From contig NC_059072.1 of the NCBI RefSeq assembly GCF_020497125.1, forward strand, positions 68,083,697-68,147,696: a DNA stretch of 64,000 nt. Direction: 5' to 3'. The translations under genes and the position numbers were made by a program. Below the pieces are notes generated by a model. That model made no database searches, was not told the DNA's origin, and saw only the letters and a program-made list of their open reading frames with translations. Origin of the DNA: Mauremys mutica. Lineage: Eukaryota; Chordata; Testudines; Geoemydidae. Shown piece by piece: positions 45,494-57,867 of the stretch; position 1 is the first letter of the stretch; each line of letters opens with the position of its first letter.

Positions 45494-47340
45494 CCTAATT
45501 CTTTCACTTTTTTACTTTAATTTTTATCTCTGTCCTATTGCAGTCCCTTCTTGAGGGCCTCAGTCACTCACTTTTTCCTCACACGGTATTCCACTTTCAC
45601 AACATGTCCAAGTCAGGTTTGCTTTCTGGGTCCTATTTGTAATGGTCCTGCCTTTTGACCATACATTGCTTCTGATCAACATGCAAAATGTTTCTTGATA
45701 CTCATTGGAGTTTTGCTGACAGTCGAGGGACCGTACATGGTCCTTGTTTTTCTGCTCCTATCCCCCTTTCTACTTGGCTGTATGTTGTTACCAGTCGTAA
45801 GGGCAACATCTTAGCTGTACTTTATTCTTTTGTAGCTCTGTTTTCTGCATCATATGTTGCCTCTGTTATACAAGTCATGTTCCTGAGATGTTACATAGCA
45901 GCTAAGATTTTGCCATAGTTTGTTCCTGCACTCTTTGGTTGTGTCCTTTGCTGTTGCCACACCTCCCATAATACCTTTGAACAGCCCTATTTTTCTCTTT
46001 TAATAATGATTATTCTGTTGTCTATATGGCCAATTTGTAGTATTAACTTAATTTGTTTTCATTTATTATGGGTCATGGTTCAGATTCTTTTTCAAATAAT
46101 GACCGTCTACATTAAAACACTTGTGAGCTTCAATTCTCTGCCCTTTATTGCAGTCACCATGTTTTTTCTGTGCCTAGTGTAGACCAGGCCATAGAAATGT
46201 TTAAGTACTAACAAAACAGTTACTTATTTTATATTTCAACTAGCTGGAATAGTTGCAACTTTAACCATGGGTCTGTCACAAATCTGTTCAGTTCTAATGA
46301 CAGCTTTTGTGATGCCAAACCAAACCATGCAAAAGAATGCCCATATCTGACTTAAATAAACCAAAAAAACCCAACTCAATAAGAACAACTTCTCTTACAT
46401 AAATGCTCACGGTAAAAGTTGCTTATTACTACCTGAGGCTCTTATCCTGTCTGTGCTTAAGAGACTTGTATTTTAGTTTAAATACCACTGTTATTGTATA
46501 ATTAATTAGCTGTAACACTTATTCTAATAGCTCAAGACATTTTCAATGAACCTATGGCAGGACTTGAAAAATTTGCTTATTACTATCAAGTAGGAAACCT
46601 TTCCTGTATGTGTGGTTCCCATTGTTTCCAGCTCTGGCAAGCCTGTCAGTATTTGGTGGATTTTTATTTAAAGCCCCAACTCCTAGAATGAAATGAAAAT
46701 TCCACTTTAAAAAAAGCTGATTTTTCTAGTCTTTATCATTGTCGTGAAAGAGCTCAAAGATGTGAGCCCTAAATGCTCCAAAAGCAGAATGCACATAAAG
46801 ACTCTATTTATTTATTTTGTTAAAAGCTTCTGACTCTAAGCCATCTCATGATCTTTTGGGGGGCCTGATTCATGTTTTTTTAATGCTTATGGTTGGTTGG
46901 CAGTACCAGAATCCAAAACCCTCAATTTCTGCAGAATTTAAGCTTTAATTTAAAAATCCTATTTGAAAGATAAGCTTCCAAATATGAGCTGTTGCACTGC
47001 TTTTTATCTTGATTCTTCAGCCTCAGTTCTTCCTGAGCCCACAACTCCTAGGAAAAACCTTGCAGTAGTAAGATTTTGATGACTACTAGCACTGCTTCAT
47101 CATTTACTAGGTTATTGTACCATGGAATACCTAGCTAGGATTGATTCAGTGTGACCTTTGTATCCATTATAGTTGATAAAACAGGAGTACCTTGTCTCCA
47201 CTCCTTCCCAGACTTGTATTATCCATGTGTGACTTCTTCTTGAGTTGTTTTTTTTTGGTTTATTTAAGTCAGATATGGGCATTCTTTTGCATGGTTTGGT
47301 TTGTCATCACAAAAGCTGTCATTAGAACTGAACAGATTTG
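45494..47340 (+). other. Intronic sequence with an isolated MITE end
   Basis: AT-rich. The motif 'tgtagaccaggccata' near 46173-46190 is the inverted form of the 'tggcctggtctacac' end at 47350, but I found no partner to its left. No exon. Confidence 0.35.
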
Positions 47341-47349
47341 TGCTAGACC

Positions 47350-48151
47350 CATGGCCTGGTCTACACTACACAATTATGTCTATGTAAGGCAGCTTACGTT
47401 GACCTAATTATGTCACTGTCTACACTACAGCCTTGTCCTGCCAATGTAAGTGCTGTACTACATGGACATAATAACTCCACCTCCATGAGAGGCCTAGGGA
47501 TTATATAAGTGTAGTTAGCAGGATGTAGTGTCTGTGCACTGCATTACTTATATCAGCTGTTAGCTTTCTCCAGTGGAGGCATGAAATTGACAAGAAAGCC
47601 GGCAGCTAAAGCCCAGCTCCCCCTGCTTGCCTTTAGAGCTGGGGCAAGAATGGACCCTGCTCCTGGCAGGGAGCTGGGGCAAGAATGGACCCTGCTCCCT
47701 GTGACTTTCTCTTCCCCTACTCTCAGCTGGGAACATTGGCTGTCTTGTCATTTTCACAGCTCCATGCTGGAGCTGCATAGCTCATGGTTGGCTAGCTCAT
47801 GGTTGGGAGCACGTGGGAGCTGAGGTGGACAAGAACACTGAGCAGCTGGACTCTGCTTCCCAGGGACGGGAAGCCCAGGGGAACTGGGAGGTGAGAAACC
47901 CCGGGAGGCTCACTGGAAGCCCAGTAGCCTGTGGGGCAGCCAGGCTCCTGGCAGGGAGCTGCCAGCAGAGCTGAGAGATGGAGCTCTCAGCTCCCCACAC
48001 TGCCTCTTAGGTCGGTGGAAGCGCTCCTGGTCAGGACGCACACCACCGACCCAAGAAGGGTAGTTTGGACATGCACCACTGCAGTAATTACTGTAGTGGC
48101 TGCAAGTTGACCTAATAAAGGCCGATTTAAGTTTTTAGTGTACACATACCC
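47350..48151. mobile_element. MITE-like element with GTCTACACTA ends
   Basis: The left end ATGGCCTGGTCTACACTACA and a right end near 'tttttagtgtacacatacc' are approximately inverted. The ends resemble those of the Harbinger copies. An internal tandem duplication of about 35 bp (47636-47670 and 47671-47701) shares 'gagctggggcaagaatggac'. No clear TSD. Confidence 0.5.
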
Positions 48152-49300
48152 GAAGTATTTGCAGTACATAGGTACATTTTCAGGGCATAGACAGTTACCA
48201 TTCACAGTGTTTTGCTAAGCTAACTTATGATGTGCATGTTATTCCAAACTGTAAACTTCATAATCTTTAAAAGCCTGCACTTTTATCATGATCCGTATAA
48301 CTACCTCTGTCTCCTCCTTTCCCATAATTAAAAAAATTGCCATAGTGGTATGTTCTTTGTGATAACCCTCATGGTTCAGATATAAAAGGAAGGAAAGCTG
48401 GTGCTTACACGGTGTCTTCTTTACTTAGCATACTCCTATTCACAATTTAACCCATCCAAGGAATTAAAGAAGAGCACCAGATATGGAAAAAACATTGACA
48501 GTGGATAGTTTCCATTCTTGGAATACTAATGAGGGAAACATTTTCCTCTCTGGCCTGTTGTGCTTGGAACTAGTTATGTAACTTAGCCTTATTACAATCA
48601 ATTGCTCTACTTCTGTTTCAGTACAATGTAGCATAACTTTTAAAGTTACTAATCATCATATGCTGATATACAGTCAAAGAATACATTCATATTTTTCTTA
48701 GGCCTTTTCAAATATCTTAATTTGCTGTTCAGAAAGTGACCTGTGTGTTCCAGCATCTTAGTTGGGTAGTAACCGTATTACATTAATGTCTGTGACTTTC
48801 ACACCAACATATTAACATTCTGATAATTTGCAATAGTTAAGATAACTGCTGATGGCCTTCTTTTTATATTTTCTTGGAAACTATGAAATGATCTAAAATT
48901 AGATAATCTGGTAAAGATTCTGACCCAGTCCAATGAACAATTTGTACTTCCAGCAACTGAAGGAAAAATCTCAGAGGACTAAGAAAGTGTTTGTGAAGGT
49001 GAAGAGACCACACTTGTGTATGGCAACAGCCTATCTACATGCACCGCATTTTATACTTTTGCTGTGTAAGGGTGTTTAGATTTGGCTAAGGCTTAGGACT
49101 ACTCAGAAGTTTTTGGGGGCCCAGGACAAAATGGAGAAGAAAGCGTTTGAAGAATGCTGTTGAAAACTTTAAAACTGATTTGTTATCACCAAAGGCAAAT
49201 CACGTCTTTATCTTTTTTACTTTTTTTATAACACACTATTAAAATTTATACTCTTTGCAAGATTGTCCTCTGACAGCATCACTAAGGCTGATACGTGGTC
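48152..49300 (+). other. Intronic sequence, nothing recognised
   Basis: AT-rich, no exon or repeat ends found. Confidence 0.35.
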
Positions 49301-49309
49301 TCAGCTCAT

Positions 49310-49600
49310 GATTAAGGATACAATTTAGTCACGGAGGTCATGGCTTCCGTGACTTTAAGGAAACTCTGACTTCTTTGGCATCAGCCCTCGCAGCAGAGGC
49401 AGGGGCCAGAACTTGGGCTGTCAGTCCCTCTCCACTCCTGCAGGGTTTGTGCTTCAGCCCTTTTCCCTGCCTGCCCATTATTTTTAGTAAAAGTCAGGGA
49501 CAGGTCATGGACGTCTATGAAATTTTGTTTATTGCCCATGACCTGTCCCTGATTTTTACTAAAAATAACCATGACAAAATCTTAACCTTATCCATGGTAG
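49310..49600. mobile_element. Foldback MITE with 33-bp internal inverted repeat
   Basis: Arms 49478-49510 and 49536-49568 are reverse complements with one mismatch. Outer sequences (TTTAGTCACGG near 49327, CCATGACAAAATC near 49569-49581) are also roughly inverted. Ends and TSD not fixed. Confidence 0.65.
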
Positions 49601-49619
49601 ATTGGGAGCCGGTTTTTTT

Positions 49620-51890
49620 TATTTATCAGGGTTAACTTGCTAAAGGAGCATTTCCTTTTTGGAAACTGAAATAGGTATCAAGATCAAAGTCCTTAGATCA
49701 AAGTCCTGGTCTGCAGGAAAACATTCTGTAGTCCTTGTTTGTAAATCTCGTATAACAGCTTAATTGAAGTAATTTTTCCAAACTCTGTGTGTGTCAGTTT
49801 GTTTAAAAGGTGAATTTCTTCAACAAAATCCTCTATCAAATCTCTTGGGTAACATTTTAATTGTTCTTGAGCTGATATTAGCATTAGCATTGTTTGTAGT
49901 CAGGTTCCAAATAAATGAAACAGTGCTTTTTTATTTTGTTTAGCTGTTTCAGATTTTCTTGTGATTTCCCTGATAAGAATGTCTATAGCAGCATAAAGTC
50001 AACCTTGAACTTGGTTTCTTGTTTTTCCTGGTAATATGTGGTGATCCTGTCTTTGTTGTAGAATGTCTTCCTCTTTCTGCCCCTGTTCTTCTGACCCAGG
50101 CCAGCTGCTACGAGTTTGGACTCCTCAAGAATCAGAGGCCAAGATTCTTGAAGGTGCTCCATTTCACTTGCAGGTGATTTCATCAGCCTTGATTCTTCAC
50201 CAAATGTAAGCTCTGAGTCTTGAAGTAAACATCTTACATTGTTGATGGCTTGCAGGGGTTTAAGCCAGTAAAATGAATTTGAAATATTTTAACCAGACAA
50301 ATATTCTACTTTATTGTATATGTCCACAGACAAATCAACTTGATTCTTTGGATTCACCAAAACTTGTAGAATTTCCCTCGATTGCTTTGATAGTGATTTC
50401 ACTGCTTCAGTTCTTCAATACCACTTAGTGTGCAACAAAATGTTTGCAGATTTCTGCAGAACTTTTAATCAGGCAGGGCTGGAATTGAACAAGTTGCAGA
50501 GTTTGAGTGTTTCCAAAGAAACTCTTTATGTCCACACTTTGTGGTGTGCATGCACACCACAAAGACTCGACTCAGGCTGTGCACACTATGTGGTGAGTAG
50601 TTTGCCTGAAGATTCTTCTGTAAAATCCTCCTTCAGAAATTCCAGCCATGTTTGATCCATTGTCCTGTCCTTGACCTCTACAATTTTGAAGGCTGATACC
50701 ACTCTTTTCAAGTATTCTGCATATTGGCTCTGCAATGTCGTCCCCCCCCCCGTCGCCCCCCAAGTCCTCAGACATCAAAAAGCACTCTGTAATTTCCCAT
50801 ACGTTATCTTGAGTTTGAATGTATCACAAAACAAAAATAATTTGCTCTCTATAGGAAGCATCTGGTTTTCTGCCAACAGTCATATCATAGTAGAATGCTT
50901 TCTGTACATTTTGGATAAGTGTTTAGGACTTGGTTTTAGCTGTCTTCTGTGAACTCCATTCTGATACCTCAAGCAACTGTAAAGTACAAAAGAAAAGGCT
51001 GTTCCCTTGGTCCCCTGTTTTGCTGTTAGATCTGCAAAATGAAACCAACTAAAACCAATATGACATCTAAGATGCATATAAATATTTCATGCCATTTTAT
51101 GGTTTCTTCCTCAACTTGTTTTTGAAGAGCACCATCAATTCTAGTGTGGTTCTTCAAACTTTTTTCCAGTCCAAGTAGAGTGAAAAATGGACAGAATTGT
51201 GCTCCTGGCTTTCAAACATGGTTACTTTTGAGTTCATCAGACGTGCCAAGCACTGATAACTTTTGTTGCAGCTGTTTACTGCATCCATCAAAAAGACAAG
51301 GAAAGCGGAACAGTTGTTGAGCATGCTGACCTCCACACAAGCCAATTTCTGGACACTTTTTTTTTTTTCTTTCAGCAAGGTCTTCAAAAATGTTTACTGG
51401 AAAAGTATTCAACAGGAATCTCATGGAAAAGAGGCTGAGTTCTTAGGAACCTTATTCAGTAGAATCAAATCTTTGTCTGCATTTCTTAGCTGTCTCTGTG
51501 TATCTGGATCACTGCTAGCCAACTCTTTGGTAGTTTCACTCTTCAGTTCTTTATCCAAAATTAATTCAGGACTCATATCTTTGTTCTCAGTATTCCAAAC
51601 AAGAATTTCTTGCTTGTGAGATCCTCCTTCTGAATCTACTGGATATTGATAGGCATCTTTTGTCATCATCTTCACCTCCAGACAAGCTTCTCTTTCTTTC
51701 TGCTTCATTTTCAAGTAGTATTTCCGTTTGCTTTCATTTAGTTTCTCCTGACAGATATCACCTTCTTCCAGACGTGTCTTTCCTATTCGAGCGTCACGCT
51801 CAAAAAGAAAACAGTTCTGTTACTTCATCTGCCTTTTCATCTCAGCTTTTATTCAGTACAGAACTGAAATAAAAACAGAATAATTTTTTT
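49620..51890 (-). pseudogene. ZMYM1-like hAT transposase, antisense copy in intron 1
   Basis: Minus-strand pieces in N- to C-terminal order run from 51890 down to 49620. First is a basic leader with RDARIGKTRLEEGD-like and KQKEREACLE motifs (51830-51421). Then 51387-51154 gives a charged segment, and 50778-50572 contains the core ISLQNCRGQGQDNGSNMAG. Later come GLGQKNRGRKRKTF (50183-49983) and a C-terminal piece 49890-49693. The GQG(Y/Q)DN motif is shared with 19419-21588 and identifies the family. Frames are broken many times. The terminal repeats were not found. Confidence 0.7.
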
Positions 51891-51899
51891 TCTAAAGGT

Positions 51900-53065
51900 A
51901 AAATGGACTGCAGAGGAAGTGTGTACCATGCTAGTCATAAAAGAAGTAGGACATAAAATCCTATTAACGTGAGAGGAAAAGTCTGTCCATTTTCAGAAAC
52001 TATATATGTAAATCGGAGTATTACAACCTTTTTGTAGTAGTTCAAGATGATATTTAATACGGGTCTGTGTAGAGTACCTAGTATAGTGAAGCCTCAATCC
52101 TGTGATCTAGAAGAAGCTGTACTACAAATTTAATAATGAGACTTTTGATGATGTATTAACTTCAGAGCTCTACTTTTAAAAGACAGGGCAAAGTAGATGA
52201 AAGGTATGTAAACACTGCAGTGTCAAACCCAGTATTATCAGGACTTGAGTCCATGTACTCTGCATTTGTAATGCCAGGGCTTGAGCATCCACACTTATTG
52301 GTGACACTCTAGATTTAGAATTTCTGGCTCAGGCCCCAAAGCCTGGCTCCAGCATCCATGCTGCAATACACAGAAGGATTCCAGACACTCCAGAGGACTT
52401 ACCCCAAGCCCAAAGAACTCTTCAGAGTGGTGAGGAACCCAAGGGAGGGAAATGCATATAGGATTGTTGATTATTTTGTACAGATGTGTATATTTCTCAT
52501 GCTATCTAAGTAAACAGTGGTGTTTTAGAATCCTGCACAAATTCTATCTGGCTTTCATGGTCAGGTGCCACTGAAACCAGAAAGCCAGGTTTGACTGCCT
52601 ATTATTTGATCACAGTCAGACCCTGAAAAGTGGCTAGATGTAGCTGTTTAAGCACTCAGAAGGAGTAAAAAAATGTCACTAGCAAAATTTCCAGAGAATT
52701 AAATACATGCATGTGCATGTCCAGGCAAGTATAGTCACAAAATCATTCACAAGCAGCTCATTAGTGTTGTTAAAAATCCATTCCATGCTCTTTTTACTAC
52801 TGTAGCACACCAGAAGCAACTACTACAGTAGTACACTGTCATCATCAGGAGGGTGCCCTCCACTCATTGGGAAGGAAACTGCAGCCCTCTGCTCATTGGG
52901 AAGGCTCTGTACACTGCAGCCTAGGGTGGCTTGGGTTGGTTAATTTCAAGTGAGCCTCCCTTTCTTGCCAGCCTGGATTTGAGCAGACAGGTTAGTGAAA
53001 TGGAGAGCTCAGAGGAAGAGGGCATGCACCTGACCTGAGCTCGGTGCTGCAGGGAGCCAAGAAAG
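51900..53065 (+). other. Intronic sequence; small inverted repeat only
   Basis: An 11-bp perfect inverted repeat (TACTACTGTAG and its complement) lies within about 52796-52835. Nothing else recognised. Confidence 0.35.
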
Positions 53066-53431
53066 CAGGGCCGCCCAGAGGAGGGGGGGCAAGTGGGGCA
53101 ATTTGCCCCAGGCCCTGGGCCCTGGCCCGGTGGCGGTCCGGATCTTTGGCCGGCATTTTGGCGACGGGGGGCCCTTCAGTGCTGCCCAAGACGTGGAGCA
53201 ACTGGGCCCCCTGCCGCCTAAATGCCCCGCGAGCCCTGGCCTGGCGGCGGTCTGGGTCTTCGGCTTCATTTCGGCGGCGGGGGGCCCTTCAGTGCTGCCA
53301 AAGACACGGCGTGACTGAACGGCCCCCTGCCGCCGAAATGCTGCCGAAGACCTGGACCACCGCCTGGTGAGTACAAGCGCTGCAGCTCCCCCGCTTTGCC
53401 TCAGGCCCTCTGAATCTTCTGGGCGGCCCTG
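53066..53431. mobile_element. GC-rich hAT-like MITE (366 bp)
   Basis: Termini CAGGGCCGCCCAGA and TCTGGGCGGCCCTG are perfectly inverted. An exact 8-bp TSD CAAGAAAG flanks it (53058-53065, 53432-53439). It contains duplicated blocks around 'ggggcccttcagtgctgcc'. Confidence 0.95.
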
Positions 53432-53439
53432 CAAGAAAG

Positions 53440-55113
53440 TAGGTTTAAAAGCAAAAATCAGCTAGCCAGACTCCTTACCCCCTCACATCTAGGATTTGAT
53501 TTCTGAAAACAGCTGCGCAGCTAACCCAAAGCCAAGCCATGGGAAAGAGTAAAGGGGAGCTGAAATCAAGCTAGTTCTACCTTTGATCCTGTAGTAAGGG
53601 CTTCATCCCTGGTGACCTCTGCCCCACTGGAGCACATGGCTCTGTCTCATCCCACCACAACTTCCATCCATGCAGCTCTCTTCCCTAGCTAACCTGCCTC
53701 CCTCACCCTGCCCACTTCATTAGCCATTTTTCCCTGCATCACAGGGTGTGCTACCCACTATGGAGCAGCAAAAAAGAACACATTTGGGTAAAATAAGCCT
53801 TGACTAATGTGCTGCTCTCTCCAAAGTACGCCTGGTTTTAGCAAAGTATTTAATTAGTCTCCACAGACTTCTTTTCCTTGCCTGCAGATTATAGTGATCT
53901 CAGGCCAAGAAGCCCTGGAATGTGATTCCTTCTGAGGACATTTTCAGTTGAGATGTAATGACATTGACTTGGTGTGCAAAAGAATGTAGTAAGAAGAGCC
54001 TGGAATGGATTTTATTAACACTACTGAGCTGCTTGTGAATGATTTTTTGACTATACATATTGGTGACTTCTTTCTCTGAATGTCACTGTAATTGGCAGTG
54101 AAAGTTGCTAGAATTGTCACTGGTCACTTTGACACTTATTTTCTCACTAGGGAAACCAAAAGGTCACTAAATCTAGTGACAAAGTAGCTAAGTTGGCAAC
54201 AACTTTTCAAAAGCAATTAAGCTGATAAAAGGGTATTGGTATTTTAGCACACTAACAAAAGGCTGAGCTAGTTAGAAGAGAGGATTATTACATTTTATTT
54301 TCAGAAGTGTACATTTCTCCATTTTGAACAATGCATGCTGTTTTATATTTGAGGAACAAATATGTCCACAAAATGAATCACATAATGTTGCATGATTCAC
54401 TTTTCAAAACCTTAGTATTGAGCATTTGGGTTTTTTCCACTCAGTTTCCCCCACCCCCAGCCAAATGAGCGGGTTTGTTCAGGTTCCCAATGACCCTGGT
54501 TTTCGTTTCCTTTGGTAGACTTTGATTAAGGTTATTTATATCAAGCAGCACAGGAGATCATGCTGAATCTTGGCAGAGGAGAACACTGTTTAGATTTTTG
54601 CAAATTAATTTTTATATAAGGGAAAATAAATCTCATTGATAAGAAATAGAGTTTACACAGTAAGTAAGTCTTTAACTTTTGGTATGCTTAAATTTACATC
54701 ATATAGATAGATACATTCAAAGATCACCATTCAGATCAATTTTAATGATCTAAAATTCTTCCAAAGTAACTTTGTACTACAGTATTTCATTGATCCTATA
54801 AATTAATCTTTCAATATAACGAAGTTGAACTCAAGCATTTTGTGCAACAACCATTTCTTTGTCCAGAATAAGACTCTGGAAACTCACTTTTTGTGTCTGT
54901 GCAGCAGGATTAATTTTGAATTGCAGGGCAAATTAAAATTGTAGATCAAACTAATTGTATAGTACCATTTTGGTGCTGTAAATGTGATTTTTAGGACATG
55001 ACAGTAATACTGTGAGTAAAGTTCCCCCTTATTATCTGTCTAAGTACTTATGTTGTCTAAATGTTGTTCTGCCATTAAAACAAGAAGTTGATCCATTTTT
55101 GTTTTTTTTACAG
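53440..55113 (+). other. 3' part of intron 1, nothing recognised
   Basis: AT-rich sequence leading to the exon 2 acceptor. No alternative exon could be supported. Confidence 0.4.
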
Positions 55114-55212
55114 GTTGTGTATGAACAAGAAGGGGTTTTCATTCATTCCTCCTGTGCAAAAAATGATGACCAGGACAGTATAATATCAGGAGTACTACGT
55201 GTCATAGAAAAG
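55114..55212 (+). CDS. TBC1D15: TBC1D15 coding exon 2
   Basis: 33 codons in phase 0 between an ...TTTACAG acceptor and a GTAATC donor. The product starts VVYEQEGVFIHSSC and ends SGVLRVIEK. This is the start of the conserved N-terminal Rab-binding (DUF3548-type) domain of TBC1D15 and its relative TBC1D17. The YEQEGV and HSSC motifs and the exon borders agree with vertebrate TBC1D15. The adjoining upstream open sequence (from 55012) is intron read-through and not coding. Confidence 0.93.
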
Positions 55213-55481
55213 GTAATCATTTGATACAGTTGTTAGATTTTTTTTTCTTACATTTACCTTCAATGCATCTAACATACCTTCGCAAGTTTAAAATATTAAA
55301 AGAAAAATCATCACTGTTTGTATTTGTTACTGAACACCATGATGTTTGGCAGCTATACCTAAAATAATGTATGTATAAAGTAAACATACGTAATTCTTTG
55401 TGTAAATAGGTTGATCTGCATTTTCTTAATTATAATCTTACTGAATTTGTGTTTGATGCATAAGTGTAACTTGTATTGTAG
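55213..55481 (+). other. TBC1D15: TBC1D15 intron 2 (269 bp)
   Basis: Short phase-0 intron, GTAATC...TTGTAG, AT-rich, no repeat. Confidence 0.85.
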
Positions 55482-55556
55482 GAAGCTGAAGTAATAGTAG
55501 ACTGGAGACCATCGGATGATACTTTGGACTCTTCCAATATCCTCTGTGCTGGAAAG
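55482..55556 (+). CDS. TBC1D15: TBC1D15 coding exon 3
   Basis: 25 codons in phase 0, EAEVIVDWRPSDD through SNILCAGK, with acceptor TTGTAG and donor GTATGC. It continues the N-terminal domain; the VIVDWRP motif is strongly conserved in TBC1D15. The exon length is a multiple of three, as for exon 2, so either could be skipped without a frameshift. Confidence 0.93.
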
Positions 55557-55671
55557 GTATGCTTATTAATTACTGGCTTTCATCTTTTCATCTCTCTGCA
55601 GGTTTTGTTTGTATTGTTCATCTGTTAAATTTAGCTAGATGATCCTAAAACTAGAAGTTTATTTATTAAGG

Positions 55672-55765
55672 GTGGTGGTTATTTTTTGTTACTGTAGTGC
55701 TTAGGAGCCCTAGCCCTCGACCCCATTATGCTAAACACTGTAAAACAGAACAAAAAGACAGTTAT
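55672..55765 (+). repeat. Dispersed repeat related to 9950 and 11595, copy 3
   Basis: Contains 'gtagtgcttaggagccct', 'accccattatgctaaacac' and 'acaaaaagacag', in the same order as the other two copies but more diverged. Confidence 0.5.
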
Positions 55766-56719
55766 GTTTTGCTGTCTGAGTGGAGGGTGCTAGGATCCAA
55801 TGAAACCTGGTCTTCAGAGTATGAAAGAGGGGAGTGCTACCTCTATGACTCTGTCTAGTCAAAGGTTTAAAGATGTTGTGTTAGGATGTGTGAGCTAACA
55901 TCCTAACTAAAATGATGTAAGTCTAGGAGAGAAAATATCTTGATTAAAGCCTCTAGGCTTTAATTGTACTAGCTTGGTGTGTACTAAAACAAAGCTATTA
56001 TAATACAAATAAATAAAACTTGCCTTGTTTTGATTAGAATTTTGGAAGGTCTTAAATTGAGGTAGGTAACATGAGTGAACATCAGACATTTAAATCCTAG
56101 TCAAGAAAGACTAGGCCTAAAACAAGTAATTGTTTCCTACTCCTCTCTTGATGTTGCAGAAGTCTCTCTGCATGGGCTGGTCAGGGATCTGTGTAATCTT
56201 CGTATGTATATAGATGTTAACTTCCAGTTTTTCTAAGTGTTCAAACAGAAAGCTTATATCTACCTCAGCTATAGTGGTTTTACCTTTCCACTATGATAAG
56301 CCCAATTTTGGCCTCTGCCTACTAAGTATGTTAAAATAAAAGCCCTATAAAAGATTAGAATGTTAAAGATCCTTTAGTGTTGTTGCTTAAAAACACATGA
56401 CCCACAAATCTAGAAAGCCAGGAAATTCTGTGTTGGTAGTTACAAGACGCACAAACATACGAAAGTGTGAGAATGCACAATTAAGGTCACCCAAATAACT
56501 TTAACTTTTCCTCACGGCAATATCAGTCTCCAACTTCTCTCTTTCATTCCGTTTATACCCTGGGGTTGAAAACTGAACTCACTTAACTCTGTAGAGTAGA
56601 TATAGCCTAAGTCGACGCAAGTTATGCCGATGATCATAAACCACTATAATTACATCGCTTGTGCGTGTTCACACAATGCTCTTTGTGTCAGAGTGCGTGC
56701 ACAGTTGATGCTCTAGCAT

Positions 56720-56739
56720 AGAGAGAGAGAGAGAGAGAG
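56720..56739 (+). repeat. (GA)n microsatellite
   Basis: About ten GA units, inside Harbinger copy B. Confidence 0.9.
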
Positions 56740-57169
56740 CAGTGCACTGTGGGTAGCTATCCCACTGTGCAACTTGCCCCATTTTGCCGCTAGAAGTTGT
56801 GGGAATAGATTGCAGTGCATCATGGGCATAGGCTCCTCATCCCATGATGCATTTTTTCTGTCTTGTCATTTCATGGGCTTCCAACTACATTTCGTAATGT
56901 TTTTCAACAGCCCCTGTAAATTGTGCACCTGCCATCTCTGCTTAAAAGCATGGATCCTGCACTGACCTCTAGTCTTGTGATAAGTGTTATGAACAACGTG
57001 GCTGATCATGCAGTATTTCATGAACTGCAAATCTGAACAGGAATCTGTGGTGTGGGCTCTGCTGTGTGCCATGGACAGAAACAATTCTAGATTACTTTTG
57101 GTATTCACAGAGCAGCTGCACATGGTGAACCATCGCTACTGAGCTCGGGAAGTAAGCACTGAGTGGTGG

Positions 57170-57848
57170 TGTTATCAGGGTTTTCAGAACCCAAACCAGT
57201 GGTAACTTAACTATTTCACTCCATGCAGTGTCAGGAATAAATCAATGGGAACACAGCAATTCTGATGAAAGATTAATAAAAGTAAGCATGCTCTTATGTA
57301 AAATTACAATTTATTAGATTTAAGTACACACAGACATGAGCAATAGGTTTAGAACATCCCAAATAATTACCTAATCTGAGATAGTATTGAGTAATTTACA
57401 ACTGGCCCGCAATGGCAGGTTGCTTCTCTGCCGGGGAGTTTGGTATCAGGAAAAAATTTCTCAGGATAGCTTCAGAGAACTGCTCCAAGGTACATTATCT
57501 AGTCTTATTATAACTAACTTTTACAGAACACAGCTCATAGTGACCCCTACTGGGTCATCACCTCTCCTAACTTCAGTAAACTACTTCTCAACAAGCATTC
57601 CTAACAATCTTAGTCATAATAAACGTCTATATCAAAGGTGCCCAAATCCACTTGTTTTCTTTTAGTCTCAATTTGTTGACTCTTTCTCCCCTTGTCCCAT
57701 TCTGGTTAGCAGAAACTGCAGCTTGTTCAAATTAACCCTGAACTCCTGTGGAGGTCTATTGTATTAATTCATGGTGGCTGAATGCACACAAGATAGTTGC
57801 AATTAGCTTGATCAAATTCTGGGGTACACACCCCTCAAATCTGGGGCA
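57170..57848 (-). mobile_element. LTR-like insertion (679 bp) in Harbinger copy B
   Basis: Ends TGTTATCAGGG and TCTGGGGCA. Flanks GTGGTG (57163-57168) and GTAGTG (57849-57854) agree at 5 of 6. Copy A has uninterrupted sequence at this point ('gcactgactagtggg', near 27025). AATAAATTG on the minus strand (near 57310) suggests minus orientation. Confidence 0.6.
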
Positions 57849-57867
57849 GTAGTGGGATCACATCATT

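Larger units (their letters stand above)
40990..55113 (+). other. TBC1D15: TBC1D15 intron 1
   Basis: A 14.1-kb intron, GT-AG, phase 0. It contains the rest of the CpG island, the 41783 MITE, the twin-primed insertion 43171-43289, two hAT MITEs (44272, 44874), a longer MITE at 47350-48150, a foldback at 49310-49600, the antisense ZMYM1-like hAT and the 53066 MITE. The acceptor is a T-rich tract ending ACAG at 55113. Confidence 0.75.

Noticed and set aside
44215..45520. Open frames of 90-156 codons on both strands
   Set aside because: They coincide with the hairpin MITE 44272-44606 and the MITE 44874-45485. The matching plus and minus products at 44215-44676 simply reflect the palindrome.
55012..55224. 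A 70-codon single-exon gene at exon 2 of TBC1D15
   Set aside because: Only 55114-55212 is bounded by splice sites and conserved. The flanking codons are intron read-through.
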